This document shows positions 45,679 to 54,947 of a stretch of DNA of 64,000 bases, in pieces (positions within the stretch are counted from its first letter, which is position 1; every line of letters begins with the position of its first letter). Under the pieces are notes generated by a model that did not search any database, was not told the origin of the DNA, and was given only the letters and a program-made list of their open reading frames with translations. The DNA is from Methylobacterium bullatum (GTDB lineage: Bacteria > Pseudomonadota > Alphaproteobacteria > Rhizobiales > Beijerinckiaceae). The stretch covers positions 1 to 64,000 of the forward strand of contig NZ_NKUG01000024.1 of assembly GCF_014845095.1 (NCBI RefSeq), read 5' to 3'. The position numbers and the translations under genes are program-made.

Positions 45679-45824
45679 ATCGGGAAAATATCCCAGCTCC
45701 GATCGGGACGGCCTCCCTACGCAAACCGCGTCTCTTAAGAGCTTAATGAGCGTGTCCGAGGCGGCCTTCAATCGAGCCGGCGAGTAGCGCCGCTCGAAGC
45801 CCTTGATCATTGTAGAGAGAATCG

Positions 45825-47636
45825 ATGAAGTCGGTTTGGTTGCATGGCTCCGTTCTGAGCGCCCTGGCTCTGTCCGGCGCGTCGCTGGCCGTGGCCAACG
45901 AAGACGTCCTGAAGCGCACAGCCGATCCGGCCGAGCAGGTTCTGCAGACGGTCGACTATGCCAACACGCGCTATTCGAAGCTCGACCAGATCAACGCCGG
46001 CAACGTGAAGCAACTGCAGGTGGCCTGGACGTTCTCGACGGGCGTCCTGCGCGGCCACGAGGGCTCGCCGCTCGTCGTCGGCAACATGATGTACGTCCAC
46101 ACCCCCTTCCCGAACGTGGTCTACGCCCTGGACCTCGACAAGGATGGCGTCATCGTCTGGAAGTACGAGCCCAAGCAGGATCCGGCGGTCATCCCGGTGA
46201 TGTGCTGTGACACGGTCAACCGTGGTCTCGCCTATGCCGACGGCGCGATCATCCTGCACCAGGCCGACACCACCGTCGTCTCGCTCGACGCCAAGTCCGG
46301 CAAGGTGAACTGGTCCGTCGTCAACGGCGACCCCAGGAAGGGCGAGACCAACACCGCGACAGTTCTGCCGGTCAAGGACAAGATCATCGTCGGCATCGCG
46401 GGCGGCGAGTACGGTGTGCGCTGCCACGTCACCGCCTACGATTCCAGGACGGGCAAGAAGGTATGGCGCGGCTATTCTATGGGGCCGGACAGCGATCTCA
46501 TCGTCGATCCTGAGAAGACCACGTCGCTCGGCAAACCCATCGGCAAGGATTCCTCGCTGAAGACCTGGGAAGGCGATCAGTGGAAGACCGGCGGCGGCTG
46601 TACCTGGGGCTGGTTCTCCTACGACCCGAAGCTCGACCTGATGTATTACGGGTCCGGCAACCCCTCGACCTGGAACCCCGTCCAGCGTCCGGGCGACAAC
46701 AAGTGGTCCATGACCATCTGGGCACGCAACCCCGACACCGGCATGGCCAAGTGGGTCTACCAGATGACCCCGCACGACGAGTGGGACTACGACGGCATCA
46801 ACGAGATGATCCTCACGGATCAGACCATCGGCGGCAAAGAGCGTCCGCTCCTCACCCACTTCGATCGTAACGGCTTCGCCTACACGATGGACCGAAGCAC
46901 GGGTGAATTGCTGGTGGCGGAAAAATTCGATCCGGTGGTGAACTGGGCCTCCAAGGTGGACATGGATAAGGGCTCCAAGACCTACGGCCGGCCGCTGGTC
47001 GTCGATCGGTATTCGACGGAGCAGAACGGCGAGGACACAAACTCCAAGGGTATCTGCCCCGCTTCGTTGGGCACCAAGGACCAGCAGCCTACTGCGTTCT
47101 CGCCGAAGACCAGCCTGTTCTACGTGCCCACCAACCACGTCTGCATGGACTACGAGCCGTTCCGGGTCTCCTACACGGCGGGCCAGCCCTATGTCGGCGC
47201 GACGCTGGCCATGTACCCGGCTCCCAACGGTCACGGCGGCATGGGCAACTTCATTGCCTGGGACAACATCAAGGGGAAGATCGTCTGGTCCAACCCCGAG
47301 CAATTCTCGGTGTGGTCGGGCGCTCTCGCCACTGCCGGTGACGTGGTGTTCTACGGCACGCTCGAAGGCTACCTGAAGGCTGTCGACTCGAAGACCGGTA
47401 AGGAGCTCTACAAGTTCAAGACCCCGTCGGGCATCGTCGGCAACGTGATGACCTACCAGCACAAGGGCAAGCAATTCATCGGCATCCTGTCGGGTGTCGG
47501 TGGCTGGGCCGGCATCGGCCTCGCGGCCGGTCTGACCGACCCGAATGCCGGTCTCGGCGCGGTGGGTGGCTACACCGCCCTGTCCCAGTATACCAATCTC
47601 GGTGGCCAGCTGACCGTGTTCGCGCTGCCGAACTGA
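45825..47636 (+). CDS. xoxF: Lanthanide-dependent PQQ methanol dehydrogenase XoxF
   Basis: 603 residues. It oxidises methanol to formaldehyde (or formate) in the periplasm. Signal peptide cleaved after about residue 24. The PQQ eight-bladed propeller is intact: vicinal disulfide Cys127-Cys128 (VMCCDT), GGEYG with Glu195, CTWGWF around 259-264, GSGNPS with Asn279, and WDYDG, where Asp321 is the catalytic base and Asp323 is the extra Asp that marks lanthanide-type enzymes (calcium MxaF has Ala). No xoxG cytochrome or xoxJ is adjacent, so the electron acceptor is encoded elsewhere. A two-component system immediately precedes it. Confidence 0.96.
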   Translation: MKSVWLHGSVLSALALSGASLAVANEDVLKRTADPAEQVLQTVDYANTRYSKLDQINAGNVKQLQVAWTFSTGVLRGHEGSPLVVGNMMYVHTPFPNVVYALDLDKDGVIVWKYEPKQDPAVIPVMCCDTVNRGLAYADGAIILHQADTTVVSLDAKSGKVNWSVVNGDPRKGETNTATVLPVKDKIIVGIAGGEYGVRCHVTAYDSRTGKKVWRGYSMGPDSDLIVDPEKTTSLGKPIGKDSSLKTWEGDQWKTGGGCTWGWFSYDPKLDLMYYGSGNPSTWNPVQRPGDNKWSMTIWARNPDTGMAKWVYQMTPHDEWDYDGINEMILTDQTIGGKERPLLTHFDRNGFAYTMDRSTGELLVAEKFDPVVNWASKVDMDKGSKTYGRPLVVDRYSTEQNGEDTNSKGICPASLGTKDQQPTAFSPKTSLFYVPTNHVCMDYEPFRVSYTAGQPYVGATLAMYPAPNGHGGMGNFIAWDNIKGKIVWSNPEQFSVWSGALATAGDVVFYGTLEGYLKAVDSKTGKELYKFKTPSGIVGNVMTYQHKGKQFIGILSGVGGWAGIGLAAGLTDPNAGLGAVGGYTALSQYTNLGGQLTVFALPN

Positions 47637-47653
47637 GTGTCTCACACCAAGCT

Positions 47654-47683
47654 CCCGCCGACCGGAGCGGCTGGCGGGCGTTT
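47654..47683 (+). terminator. Possible first terminator after xoxF
   Basis: CCCGCC (47654-47659) pairs with GGCGGG (47673-47678), followed by CGTTTC, only 18 bases past the stop. The T tract is short, so read-through to the stronger hairpin at 47904 is likely. Confidence 0.35.
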
Positions 47684-47903
47684 CACGAGGCGCTGCGAGA
47701 TCCATTCCCCAAGGAATGGTGTCCTTGATATCGGCATGACTAGGCCGGTATCTCCAAGTCCAGGGTTTCGTCTCAACACCGGATCCCACTGGGTCTCGAA
47801 AGAGATCTTTGAAACGCGAGGGGATATTTGCGACGGACTCGTCCGGAATCGTCTTCTGTCTTGCAAAAAACCTCCGCCCCTCCACCGCCAGACAGACCGG
47901 ATC

Positions 47904-47939
47904 GGCGAGCTCCTCGACGGAGCTCGCCGTTTCTTTTTA
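47904..47939 (+). terminator. Strong Rho-independent terminator
   Basis: GGCGAGCTC (47904-47912), a 7-base loop, GAGCTCGCC (47920-47928), then GTTTCTTTTT. This 9-bp perfect stem with a T tract ends the xoxF transcript about 270 bases after its stop. No gene is convincing in the intervening 3' stretch. Confidence 0.85.
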
Positions 47940-48022
47940 AGACACGCCGGTTGAAGCGAAACCTAAATGAGGGTTCTTTCCGGGTTGATGGCCCGCAGAT
48001 CTGCCAAACCAGGGATGTTCAC

Positions 48023-48440
48023 CTAGTAGTAGGCGTGGATCGTAGCTTCAAGATCATTTGTTTGTTCGAAGACGCCGCGTTGCAGACGCTGTCGGGTCAG
48101 GAGGGCGAACCAGCCCTCGACGAGGTTGAGCCACGAAGCGGATGTCGGCGTGTGCAGCGGCTGATCACAGTCCCGGCTTGGATATCGAGGGCGGCAAACA
48201 GGTCGGTCGTGCCCTGGCGGCGATAGTCATGGGTTCGACGCTCCGGCTGGCCAGGTCGCATCGGCAGCACGGGGGCCGTGTCCGTCAGGGCTTGGATCTG
48301 CGGCTTCTCGTCGACGCACAGAACCACGGCACGATGCGGCGGAGCCATGTAGAGGCCGACCACGTCCCGGACCTTGTCGACGAAGGCGGGATCGGTCGAG
48401 AGCTTGAAGGTGTCGGTCCTGTGCTTTGTATCTGGCCCAA
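48023..48440 (-). pseudogene. IS630-family transposase remnant
   Basis: Minus strand: TDTFKLSTDPAFVDKVRDVV, VVLCVDEKPQIQAL (catalytic Asp), RPGQPERRTHDYRRQGTT and DLFAALDIQAG, then, after an internal deletion and frame change, PTSASWLNLVEGWFALLTRQ and a stop at 48023 (ending HAYY). The N-terminal DNA-binding part and part of the catalytic core are gone. 48441-48603 has nothing further recognisable. Confidence 0.8.
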
Positions 48441-48603
48441 ATACCGGGCGGGGATAATCTCCTTCCTGTCCGGTCTCGGATAGCAAATCACAGGAAGCAG
48501 ACGTTCGCTCGGGAAGCGGGGTTTGGCCGCTACCCACATTTGCGCCAATCGACTCCGGTCATGGCCGGGGACCCCGAAGCGCTCACTGGCAGGCTCCCGC
48601 CTG

Positions 48604-50010
48604 TCAGATGCTTGGGTGCCGGCCGCGGACTGTGCTGACGCCCTCCAGTACCGCGGCGGCATGCAGAATCGTTGTCTCTGCCTGCCAGCGCCCCACCAAC
48701 TGCACGTTGATGGGCATACCCTCCCGGCTGGTCCCGAAGCGCATAGACAGGCCCGGCAGGCCGGTCACGTTGAGGGGCACGGTCGCGCCTTGCAGGTAGG
48801 TCAGGTCGACGGTCTCGCCGTTGACGACGAGTTCGGTGATGCCGTGTTTGTGCGCCGGCACCGGCAGCACCGGGGTGAGAAGGACGTCGTAATCTCGGAA
48901 GTAGGTCGCATAGCCGTCCCGGAGACGCTCCGCCGCCTGTTCGGCCGCGATGTAGTCCTCCATCGAGGTGTCGGGCAGCGACAGCATGGTCTTGGCCATC
49001 GTGTACATCTGGTCCTCGTGCCCGGCGGTCGCCTCCCGGAAAGCCGGCTTCATCTCCATGACGTGGAGCTTGTTGAACACGTCGAGGGCGAAATCCCGCT
49101 CCAGCGCCGGGATATGGACCTCCTCTACGTGGTGACCCTCGTTCTTGAGCGCCTCGGCCGCCGCCTTGACGGTCGCCGCCACCTCCGTGTCGATGGGACC
49201 GAAGCCCGGCCCGACCATCCAGCCAACCTTGAGCTTGCGATCCGGCACGGTACCAACGCCGGCATCAAACGGAACGGCGCTGGTCGCGAAGGCGTCCAGT
49301 CCGTCGGGGCCTGCCAGCTGCGAGAAGGCGAGCGCGAGATCACGAATGCTGCGCGCCATCGGGCCGACGTGCCAGAAGCGGCGGGGCGCCCGCGGCCAGA
49401 TGCCAGTCATCGGCACACGTCCGTGCGTCGCCTTCAGCGAGACGATGCCGGTCTGAGCGGCGGGACCCCGGATCGAGATGGCGAGATCGGTGCCGAGACC
49501 GAGGGGTGACATGCCCGCCGCGATGGCAGCGGACTCGCCGCCGCTTGAGCCACCGGGCGTGCGGTCGAGGTCCCAGGGATTGTTCGAGCGGCCGGAGAGC
49601 AGGTTGTCGCTCTCGATCCAATAGGAGAACTCGGGAAGGTTGGTCTTGGCGAGCAGGATGCCGCCGGCCTTCTTCATGCGCGCGACGCTGGTCGCGTCGG
49701 TGTCGGGGACGCGGCCCTTGAAGATGGGCGAGCCGCGCTGGGTCATCACGCCGGCCGTGTCGATGGAGTCCTTCGCGGTGAACGGCACGCCGTGCAAGGG
49801 GCCGAGTTCCCTGCCGGCCATGATCGCCGCCTCGGCCTCCTTCGCGGCGGAAAGCGCCCCCTCTGCGATGGTGACGATGGCGTTGACCTTGGGGTCAACC
49901 GCCGCGATGCGGTCGAGATGTGCCTGCACGACCTCGACTGGCGAGACCTGGCGCGTGCGGATCAATTCGGCGAGACGGGTCGCGTCCGAGAAGACGATGT
50001 CGGCTGACAT
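48604..50010 (-). CDS. Amidase-signature enzyme 3
   Basis: 468 residues. Catalytic Lys in TAKDSID, Ser-rich TPGGSSGGESAAIAAG and the nucleophile region GTDLAISIRGPAA, where the usual Gly-Gly before Ser is Ala-Ile. That alters the oxyanion-hole motif but keeps the Ser. ATG at 50010 with AAGGA nine bases upstream. Last gene of a minus-strand set with the PfpI and small secreted protein genes, probably under the TetR regulator at 51276. Confidence 0.88.
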   Translation of the reverse strand: MSADIVFSDATRLAELIRTRQVSPVEVVQAHLDRIAAVDPKVNAIVTIAEGALSAAKEAEAAIMAGRELGPLHGVPFTAKDSIDTAGVMTQRGSPIFKGRVPDTDATSVARMKKAGGILLAKTNLPEFSYWIESDNLLSGRSNNPWDLDRTPGGSSGGESAAIAAGMSPLGLGTDLAISIRGPAAQTGIVSLKATHGRVPMTGIWPRAPRRFWHVGPMARSIRDLALAFSQLAGPDGLDAFATSAVPFDAGVGTVPDRKLKVGWMVGPGFGPIDTEVAATVKAAAEALKNEGHHVEEVHIPALERDFALDVFNKLHVMEMKPAFREATAGHEDQMYTMAKTMLSLPDTSMEDYIAAEQAAERLRDGYATYFRDYDVLLTPVLPVPAHKHGITELVVNGETVDLTYLQGATVPLNVTGLPGLSMRFGTSREGMPINVQLVGRWQAETTILHAAAVLEGVSTVRGRHPSI

Positions 50011-50126
50011 GGGCTGGGGTCCTTCGAGGGCGCAGATGCAGGCGGATCGCCCTGGCCTGGCCGGGCGACGATCATGGGTGGGGCGGGATCGGTCGGGCGC
50101 GGGCGCCGGCGAGGGCGCCCGCCTCC

Positions 50127-50810
50127 TCAGCTCCGCGCGAGGTGGGCAAAGAGACGCTCGGCGGCCGGGCCGGACGAGGCCGGGTTCTGGCCGGTGATGA
50201 GCAGGCCGTCGGTCACGACGAAGGGTCCCCAGTCGGCTCCCTTGGTGTAGAGGCCCCCGTTCCGCTTGAGCTCGTCCTCGACCAGGAACGGCACCACCTG
50301 GGTGAGGCCGACGGCCTCCTCCTCGGTGTTCGTGAAGCCGGTGACCTTCCGGCCTTCGACGAGGGGCTTCCCGCCGGCTGCCTTGACATGGCGCAGGACG
50401 CCGGGGGCGTGACAGACCAGGGCTACGGGCTTGCCGGCTCCGAGCGTCGTCTCGATGAGCCTGATCGAGGCCGGATCCTCTGCGAGGTCCCAGAGGGGCC
50501 CGTGACCGCCGGGATAGAAGACCGCGTCGAAGCCCTCGTGGCCGACGGCATCGAGCCTACCCGTCTCGGCGAGCACCGCCATGGCCGCCGCGTCGGCTTC
50601 GAAGCGGCGTGTCGTGTCGGTCTGGAAGCTCGCCTCGGCGCTCTTCGGATCGAGGGGTGGGCGGCCGCCCTCGGGCGACACCAGGACCACCTCCGCCCCG
50701 GCATCCTTGAACACGTAGTAGGGGGCCGCGAGTTCCTCCAGCCAGAAGCCGGTCTTGCGGCCGGTGTCGCCGAGGCGGTCGTGCGAGGTCAGCACCATGA
50801 GGATCTTCAT
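50127..50810 (-). CDS. DJ-1/PfpI-family protein (type 1 glutamine amidotransferase-like)
   Basis: 227 residues. Class I glutamine-amidotransferase-like fold with the nucleophile elbow LVCHAPG (Cys), GGHGPLWD and a C-terminal NPASS. This layout is that of Hsp31/glyoxalase III-like members, which act on reactive aldehydes such as methylglyoxal. ATG at 50810, GGAG eight bases upstream. Control by a TetR operator at 51211 fits a stress-induced detoxification role (inference). Confidence 0.9.
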   Translation of the reverse strand: MKILMVLTSHDRLGDTGRKTGFWLEELAAPYYVFKDAGAEVVLVSPEGGRPPLDPKSAEASFQTDTTRRFEADAAAMAVLAETGRLDAVGHEGFDAVFYPGGHGPLWDLAEDPASIRLIETTLGAGKPVALVCHAPGVLRHVKAAGGKPLVEGRKVTGFTNTEEEAVGLTQVVPFLVEDELKRNGGLYTKGADWGPFVVTDGLLITGQNPASSGPAAERLFAHLARS

Positions 50811-50912
50811 TGTCGTTCTCCGTGTCTTTCGCTTGGGTGCGAGAAAAGTCTTGTGTGTCGGGCCGTCCGCCGGTTCTGCGAACGGCACCGGCCCGGGGAT
50901 GGTGGGCCGGAG

Positions 50913-51143
50913 CTACCGTGTCGTCGCGGTGCGTTCCGCGACGGGTTCGCGCGCCGGGGCCGCCCGCGCGGGGCGGAGCTCGGGGTTCGCCGCGCGGACC
51001 TCCTCGAACCGGGCCATGCGGACCGCGCCAATGGTCTCCAGCGTTATCCGCTCCTGCGCCGCAGCTTCCCGCAGAGTCAGGACTGCCATCAGTCCGGCGG
51101 TGGCGAAGGTCGAGGCGGTAAGTGTTGTCGTGCGGTGGGGCAT
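50913..51143 (-). CDS. Small secreted protein, unknown function
   Basis: 76 residues with a signal peptide-like N-terminus (ASTFATAGLMAVLTLREAAAQ) and a charged tail (MARFEEVRAANPELRPARAA). ATG at 51143 with GGGAG seven bases before it. First gene after the operator at 51211-51225. Family not recognised. Confidence 0.55.
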   Translation of the reverse strand: MPHRTTTLTASTFATAGLMAVLTLREAAAQERITLETIGAVRMARFEEVRAANPELRPARAAPAREPVAERTATTR

Positions 51144-51210
51144 CGGTTTTCTCCCTCTGAGTGGTCGGTTCACCCGCCGGGCCGGGGACGATGGCTCGTC
51201 CAGACGGAAG

Positions 51211-51225
51211 TAGACCAGTCGTCTT
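51211..51225 (-). promoter_or_regulatory. TetR-type operator, copy 1
   Basis: TAGACCAGTCGTCTT matches 51899-51913 (TAGACCGGTCGTCTA) at 13 of 15 positions. It lies 68 bases before the small secreted protein gene, in the leader of the minus-strand operon. Confidence 0.7.
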
Positions 51226-51275
51226 GAATTCAGACGTATAGAAGACGGCACTCCGTGCCGTCAGAACGGCATGGA

Positions 51276-51878
51276 TCAGGGTGACGCGAGGCCGAGGATG
51301 CGCCGGGTCGTTCCCATGGCCGCCTCGAACGGTGCGTCGGTCCGGACGATCTTGGCCATCAGGCTCGCACCGAGCCAGACGTGGTACAGGTCCTCTGCGG
51401 TCGTCGACGGCTCGCTCTCGATCCCGAGCGAACCCTCTGCCACGCCTGCCGCGATGGACCGCGAGAGCCTTTCGATAATCGCGGCGGTGCCGCCCTTGAG
51501 GGCGATGCGCATCGCCTCGGACAGGTCCGAGACTTCCGCCGCGAGTTTCACCGCGAGACATTTGCGCTGGTAGTCGACGCTCCCCTGCGTGGCCTGCCAT
51601 TTTCGCCAGTAGTTCATCAAGCGTTCGGCATGACTCAGCCCCGGCTCTGCAAGCGTCGCGTCGAGGCCGGCGAGATAGGTTTCGAAGTAGTCCGCCAGGA
51701 GAGCCTCCCCAAAAGCCTCCTTGGAGCCGAAGTAGTGGTAGAATGACCCCTTGGGGACACCCGCCGAGGTCAGGATCTCGTTGAGTCCGACCCCGGAGAA
51801 CCCTTTCGCGCCCACGAGGCCGTAGGCGGTATCGAGGATGCCCTGTCGTGTGTCGGTGTGTGCAGTGACGCGTGCCAT
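51276..51878 (-). CDS. TetR/AcrR-family repressor
   Basis: 200 residues. N-terminal helix-turn-helix (TRQGILDTAYGLVGAKGF, VPKGSFYHYFGSKEAF), all-helical ligand domain with LMNYWRKWQ and a single Cys in YQRKCLAVKLA, a composition seen in electrophile-responsive TetR proteins. ATG at 51878. Two near-identical operators, one in its own leader and one before the secreted-protein/PfpI/amidase genes, point to autoregulation and control of that operon. Confidence 0.92.
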   Translation of the reverse strand: MARVTAHTDTRQGILDTAYGLVGAKGFSGVGLNEILTSAGVPKGSFYHYFGSKEAFGEALLADYFETYLAGLDATLAEPGLSHAERLMNYWRKWQATQGSVDYQRKCLAVKLAAEVSDLSEAMRIALKGGTAAIIERLSRSIAAGVAEGSLGIESEPSTTAEDLYHVWLGASLMAKIVRTDAPFEAAMGTTRRILGLASP

Positions 51879-51898
51879 AGCCCTCAATTAATTGAAAT

Positions 51899-51913
51899 TA
51901 GACCGGTCGTCTA
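51899..51913. promoter_or_regulatory. TetR-type operator, copy 2
   Basis: TAGAC-CGGTC-GTCTA, perfect 5-bp half-sites, 20 bases upstream of the tetR-like gene's start. Likely autoregulatory site. Confidence 0.75.
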
Positions 51914-52084
51914 GAAGGCGCGCTACATTTTTTGCTGGAAGGACTTTTTGTGGTGCGTGCCGTCGGGCCAGCGAAACGATCCCGCCGCGATTCTCTTGGG
52001 CGGGGCAGGATCCCATAGTGGGGAACTACACCGCAGCTACGAGCAGGAAGCGCAAGGACACTGTCCTTCCTCGCCGCCCCGGGA

Positions 52085-52651
52085 TCAGGTCCCGGGCTTG
52101 GACATAGCGACGAGGTCCACGTCGACCCCGACCTCGAGCGCCACCCACTGCCCGGAAGCCCAGGCACCCTGTCCGACGCCGAACTCCGTGCGGACGAGGC
52201 CGACATGTCCGGTTGCGCGGGCCTGGCCCTCGCCAAGCGAGAAGTGGAACGGGAGCGTGAGCGGTCGGCTCGTGCCCCTGATCGTCAGGGTGCCCACCGC
52301 CTCGTAGTCGCCATGGCCCTTGTCGATGAACCGCGTAGCCTCGAAGCGGGCCTGGCTGGCCGACTTCACGTCGAACCAGTCCTTCTGCGGCAGCGCCTCG
52401 TCGCGCTGGACGTCCCCGGTGCGGGCGCTCGCCATGTCGATTAGCACCGTGGCATGCCCGGCCTCCGGCTTGGCGGGGTCGAAATCCACCTTCGCCTCGA
52501 AGCGCTCGAAGCGCCCGGAGAACGGGGCGCCGACCTGCACGCCCGAGAACCGGATCGCGCTCTTGGCCGGATCGACCGCCCATTCCGCAGCTGCGACCGG
52601 CGAGGCGACCGCTTGCAGGGCGATCAGGAGGCATAAGGCTCGCGGGTTCAT
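52085..52651 (-). CDS. YceI-family periplasmic protein 1
   Basis: 188 residues with a signal peptide (ALCLLIALQAVASPVAAA), then the YceI lipocalin-like barrel (WAVDPAKSAIRF, GRFERFEAKVDFDP, FDVKSASQARFE, TIRGTSRPLTLPF). YceI proteins bind isoprenoid-quinone-like lipids. The start overlaps the b561 stop by four bases (ATGA), showing coupling. Same family as 53278-53889 but more divergent. Confidence 0.92.
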   Translation of the reverse strand: MNPRALCLLIALQAVASPVAAAEWAVDPAKSAIRFSGVQVGAPFSGRFERFEAKVDFDPAKPEAGHATVLIDMASARTGDVQRDEALPQKDWFDVKSASQARFEATRFIDKGHGDYEAVGTLTIRGTSRPLTLPFHFSLGEGQARATGHVGLVRTEFGVGQGAWASGQWVALEVGVDVDLVAMSKPGT

Positions 52652-53256
52652 CGGATCGCTTCAATGGGTTCGGACGATGTCGCGGGTCCGCGTCCGGGCA
52701 GCATGCGGCGCAGGACGTCGTCGCGGAGGATGAGGTGGTGGCGCAGCGCGGCCGCCACGTGCAGCACGAGGAGCGCGGTCAGGAACCACGCCCCGTAGGC
52801 GTGGACGAGCTTGAGGACTCTCTCGACCGCGGCCGCATCCGGAAGGAGCGGGGCCAGGGGCAGGTGGGGCCACGGCACGAGGCCGTACAGCACCGTGGGG
52901 ATGTTGAAGGGCGACAGCGAGACGACCGCCCACCCGGTGAGGGGCAGGCCGATGAGCAGAAGGTAGAGCAGGCCGTGCGCCGCGCCGGCCGCCCGACGCT
53001 CATGGGCCGGCATCCCGGCCGGATGCGGGGGCGGCCGATGCACGACGCGCCAGGCGAGGCGCAGGGCCGTCAGGACCAGGACGGTGATCCCGACCGACTT
53101 GTGCCACTGGTAGAGCTGGAACTGGCGCATCGGCGCCAGCCCTGCATGTGTCATGACCAGGCCCATGCCGATGAGGGCGAGCACGCAGAGCGCGCTCGTC
53201 CAGTGCAGAAGGATGGCCACGACGGTGTAGCGCCGCGCGGACAGGCCGGACACCAT
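52648..53256 (-). CDS. Cytochrome b561-family membrane protein
   Basis: 202 residues, four membrane helices. Histidines LLHWTSALCV, YQWHKSVGI, LVHAYGAWF and LVLHVAAALRHH are placed to bind two hemes b. Found between two YceI genes, the same arrangement as E. coli yceJ-yceI. The likely role is electron transfer between the membrane quinone pool and the periplasm. Confidence 0.92.
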   Translation of the reverse strand: MVSGLSARRYTVVAILLHWTSALCVLALIGMGLVMTHAGLAPMRQFQLYQWHKSVGITVLVLTALRLAWRVVHRPPPHPAGMPAHERRAAGAAHGLLYLLLIGLPLTGWAVVSLSPFNIPTVLYGLVPWPHLPLAPLLPDAAAVERVLKLVHAYGAWFLTALLVLHVAAALRHHLILRDDVLRRMLPGRGPATSSEPIEAIR

Positions 53257-53277
53257 GGCCGCTCTCCTCGCTTGGTG

Positions 53278-53889
53278 TCAGTCCTGACGCTCGAAGGCGC
53301 CCGCGATGGTGAGGTGCAGGTCGTCGCCGATCAGCGGGACGTAGGTCTTCACGCCGAACTCAGAACGCTTGAGCGTCCCGGTCGCCTCGAAGCCGACCGT
53401 GACCTTCTTGTTGAGCGGGTTCACGCCCGCACCGACCAGGGTCACGTCCAGCGTCACCGGCTTGGTCACGCCATGCAGGGTGAGGTTGCCCGCGACCTTG
53501 GCCTTGTCCTTCCCCTCGGGCGTCACCTTGGTCGAGACGAAGGTCATCTCGGGGAACTTGCCCGCGTCGAGCCACTGGTCGCCCTTGAGTTCGCCGGTGA
53601 GCTTGTCGCTGGTCGTCGTCACCGAGGCGACGGGGATCTTGATCGAGAGCTTCGAGGTGGCCGGGGTCTTCGGCTGCAGGTCGAGGGTGCCGGAGACGTC
53701 CGAGAAGCCGCCGGCATAGTTCGAGAAGCCCATGTGGGATACGCGCCAGCCGACCTGGGTATGGCCGGGATCGACGGCGTAGGTGCCGGCCTGGATCTGG
53801 GCAGGGTCGCGGGTCGGCGGCGTCTGGGCCGACGCACCACCGCCGAGGACGGTGGCAAGGGCGAGACTTGAAGCGAGAAGGAGTTTCAT
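53278..53889 (-). CDS. YceI-family periplasmic protein 2
   Basis: 203 residues, signal peptide to about residue 22 (ALATVLGGGASA), then a standard YceI barrel (YAVDPGHTQVGWRVSHMGFS, GTLDLQPKTP, DKAKVAGNLTLHGVTKPVTL). First gene of the YceI-b561-YceI set and divergent from a LysR regulator. The 119-base gap should contain both promoters. Confidence 0.92.
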   Translation of the reverse strand: MKLLLASSLALATVLGGGASAQTPPTRDPAQIQAGTYAVDPGHTQVGWRVSHMGFSNYAGGFSDVSGTLDLQPKTPATSKLSIKIPVASVTTTSDKLTGELKGDQWLDAGKFPEMTFVSTKVTPEGKDKAKVAGNLTLHGVTKPVTLDVTLVGAGVNPLNKKVTVGFEATGTLKRSEFGVKTYVPLIGDDLHLTIAGAFERQD

Positions 53890-54008
53890 GGTCGTCTCCG
53901 AGACGGAATCGAACTGCTGTGAACGGGAGGTCGGGAAGGAACCGCAACCTGACGACGATCCGAATAGTCCCGTTGGCAGGCCGCGTAGAGCCTGCTATCT
54001 CGCACCAC

Positions 54009-54947
54009 ATGGTTGCGAGAACGGAAACCTTCGGCGGCAATCTCGACGACCTGCGGGCGTTCTGCGCCGTCGTCGATCTCGGCACCGTCACGGCGGCGGC
54101 AGAGAGCCTGCGCGAGACCAAGGGCAGCGTCAGCCGAAGACTCTCACGGCTCGAGACCGCCCTGGGTGCTACTTTGATGGCGCGCCATCCTCGGGCGGTA
54201 TCGCCGACGGCGGAAGGCCTCGCCTTCCACGCCAAGGTCCAGGAATGCCTGGCTCTCCTCGATGAAGCGGCGGAGACGGCCCGCGACGCACGGACGGTGC
54301 CGGCAGGACACCTGCGGATCACCACCTCCGTCGACTTTGGCATCGAGGTGATGCCCGACATCGTCGCCAGCTTCAGAGAGGCCTACCCGCAGGTCACGGT
54401 CGAGATGCTGAACACCGATACGCGCCTCGACCTGGCGGCCAATCGGATCGACCTCGCCCTGCGACTGGGGGACGTGGAGGAGACGGGCTACCGGTCCACC
54501 CGGATCCTGGACGTCTGGATGGCGTTATATGCGACGCCCGCCTACCTCGCCTCGAAGCCGGCTCCCACAGCGCCTGCGGCCTTGGCAGAACACGACGTGA
54601 TCCTTGCGCGCGAACGGCCCGGCGTGATGGGCATCCTTCTCAACGACGGCAGAGGGCGCACGGAACAGGTCGGCATCCGTCCCGCCATCCGGGCAAGCGA
54701 CTTCGCGACGACACTCAGACTGACCCTGGCCGGGGCGGGCATCGGGCACCTCCCGAGCTTGATCGCTGCCCGTGGCTTCGAAGCGGGCCTGCTCGTTCGG
54801 GTTCTCGAGCCCTGGGCCACCACGGGCGGGGCATTGAGGGCGGTGAGCCTGGCGGGACGGGAGTTGCCGGCACGCGTACGCCTGTTCCGCGAGCATGTGC
54901 GCACCGAGATCTCGAAGCGGTTTTCCGTGAATTCCATGCAGCGATAG
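54009..54947 (+). CDS. LysR-family transcriptional regulator
   Basis: 312 residues. N-terminal winged helix (LDDLRAFCAVVDLGTVTAAAESLRETKGSVSRRLSRLE, cited only as landmarks LDDLRAF and SVSRRLSRLE) and a LysR substrate-binding domain (GHLRITTSVDFGIEVMPDIV). Transcribed divergently from the YceI gene, so regulation of that operon is likely. ATG at 54009. Confidence 0.9.
   Translation: MVARTETFGGNLDDLRAFCAVVDLGTVTAAAESLRETKGSVSRRLSRLETALGATLMARHPRAVSPTAEGLAFHAKVQECLALLDEAAETARDARTVPAGHLRITTSVDFGIEVMPDIVASFREAYPQVTVEMLNTDTRLDLAANRIDLALRLGDVEETGYRSTRILDVWMALYATPAYLASKPAPTAPAALAEHDVILARERPGVMGILLNDGRGRTEQVGIRPAIRASDFATTLRLTLAGAGIGHLPSLIAARGFEAGLLVRVLEPWATTGGALRAVSLAGRELPARVRLFREHVRTEISKRFSVNSMQR

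Noticed and set aside
45807-47885. A long minus-strand frame opposite xoxF
   Set aside because: Antisense shadow; XoxF on the plus strand is unambiguous.
47637-47954. A 105-codon plus-strand frame after xoxF
   Set aside because: It runs through the terminator hairpin and has no ribosome site or recognisable features.
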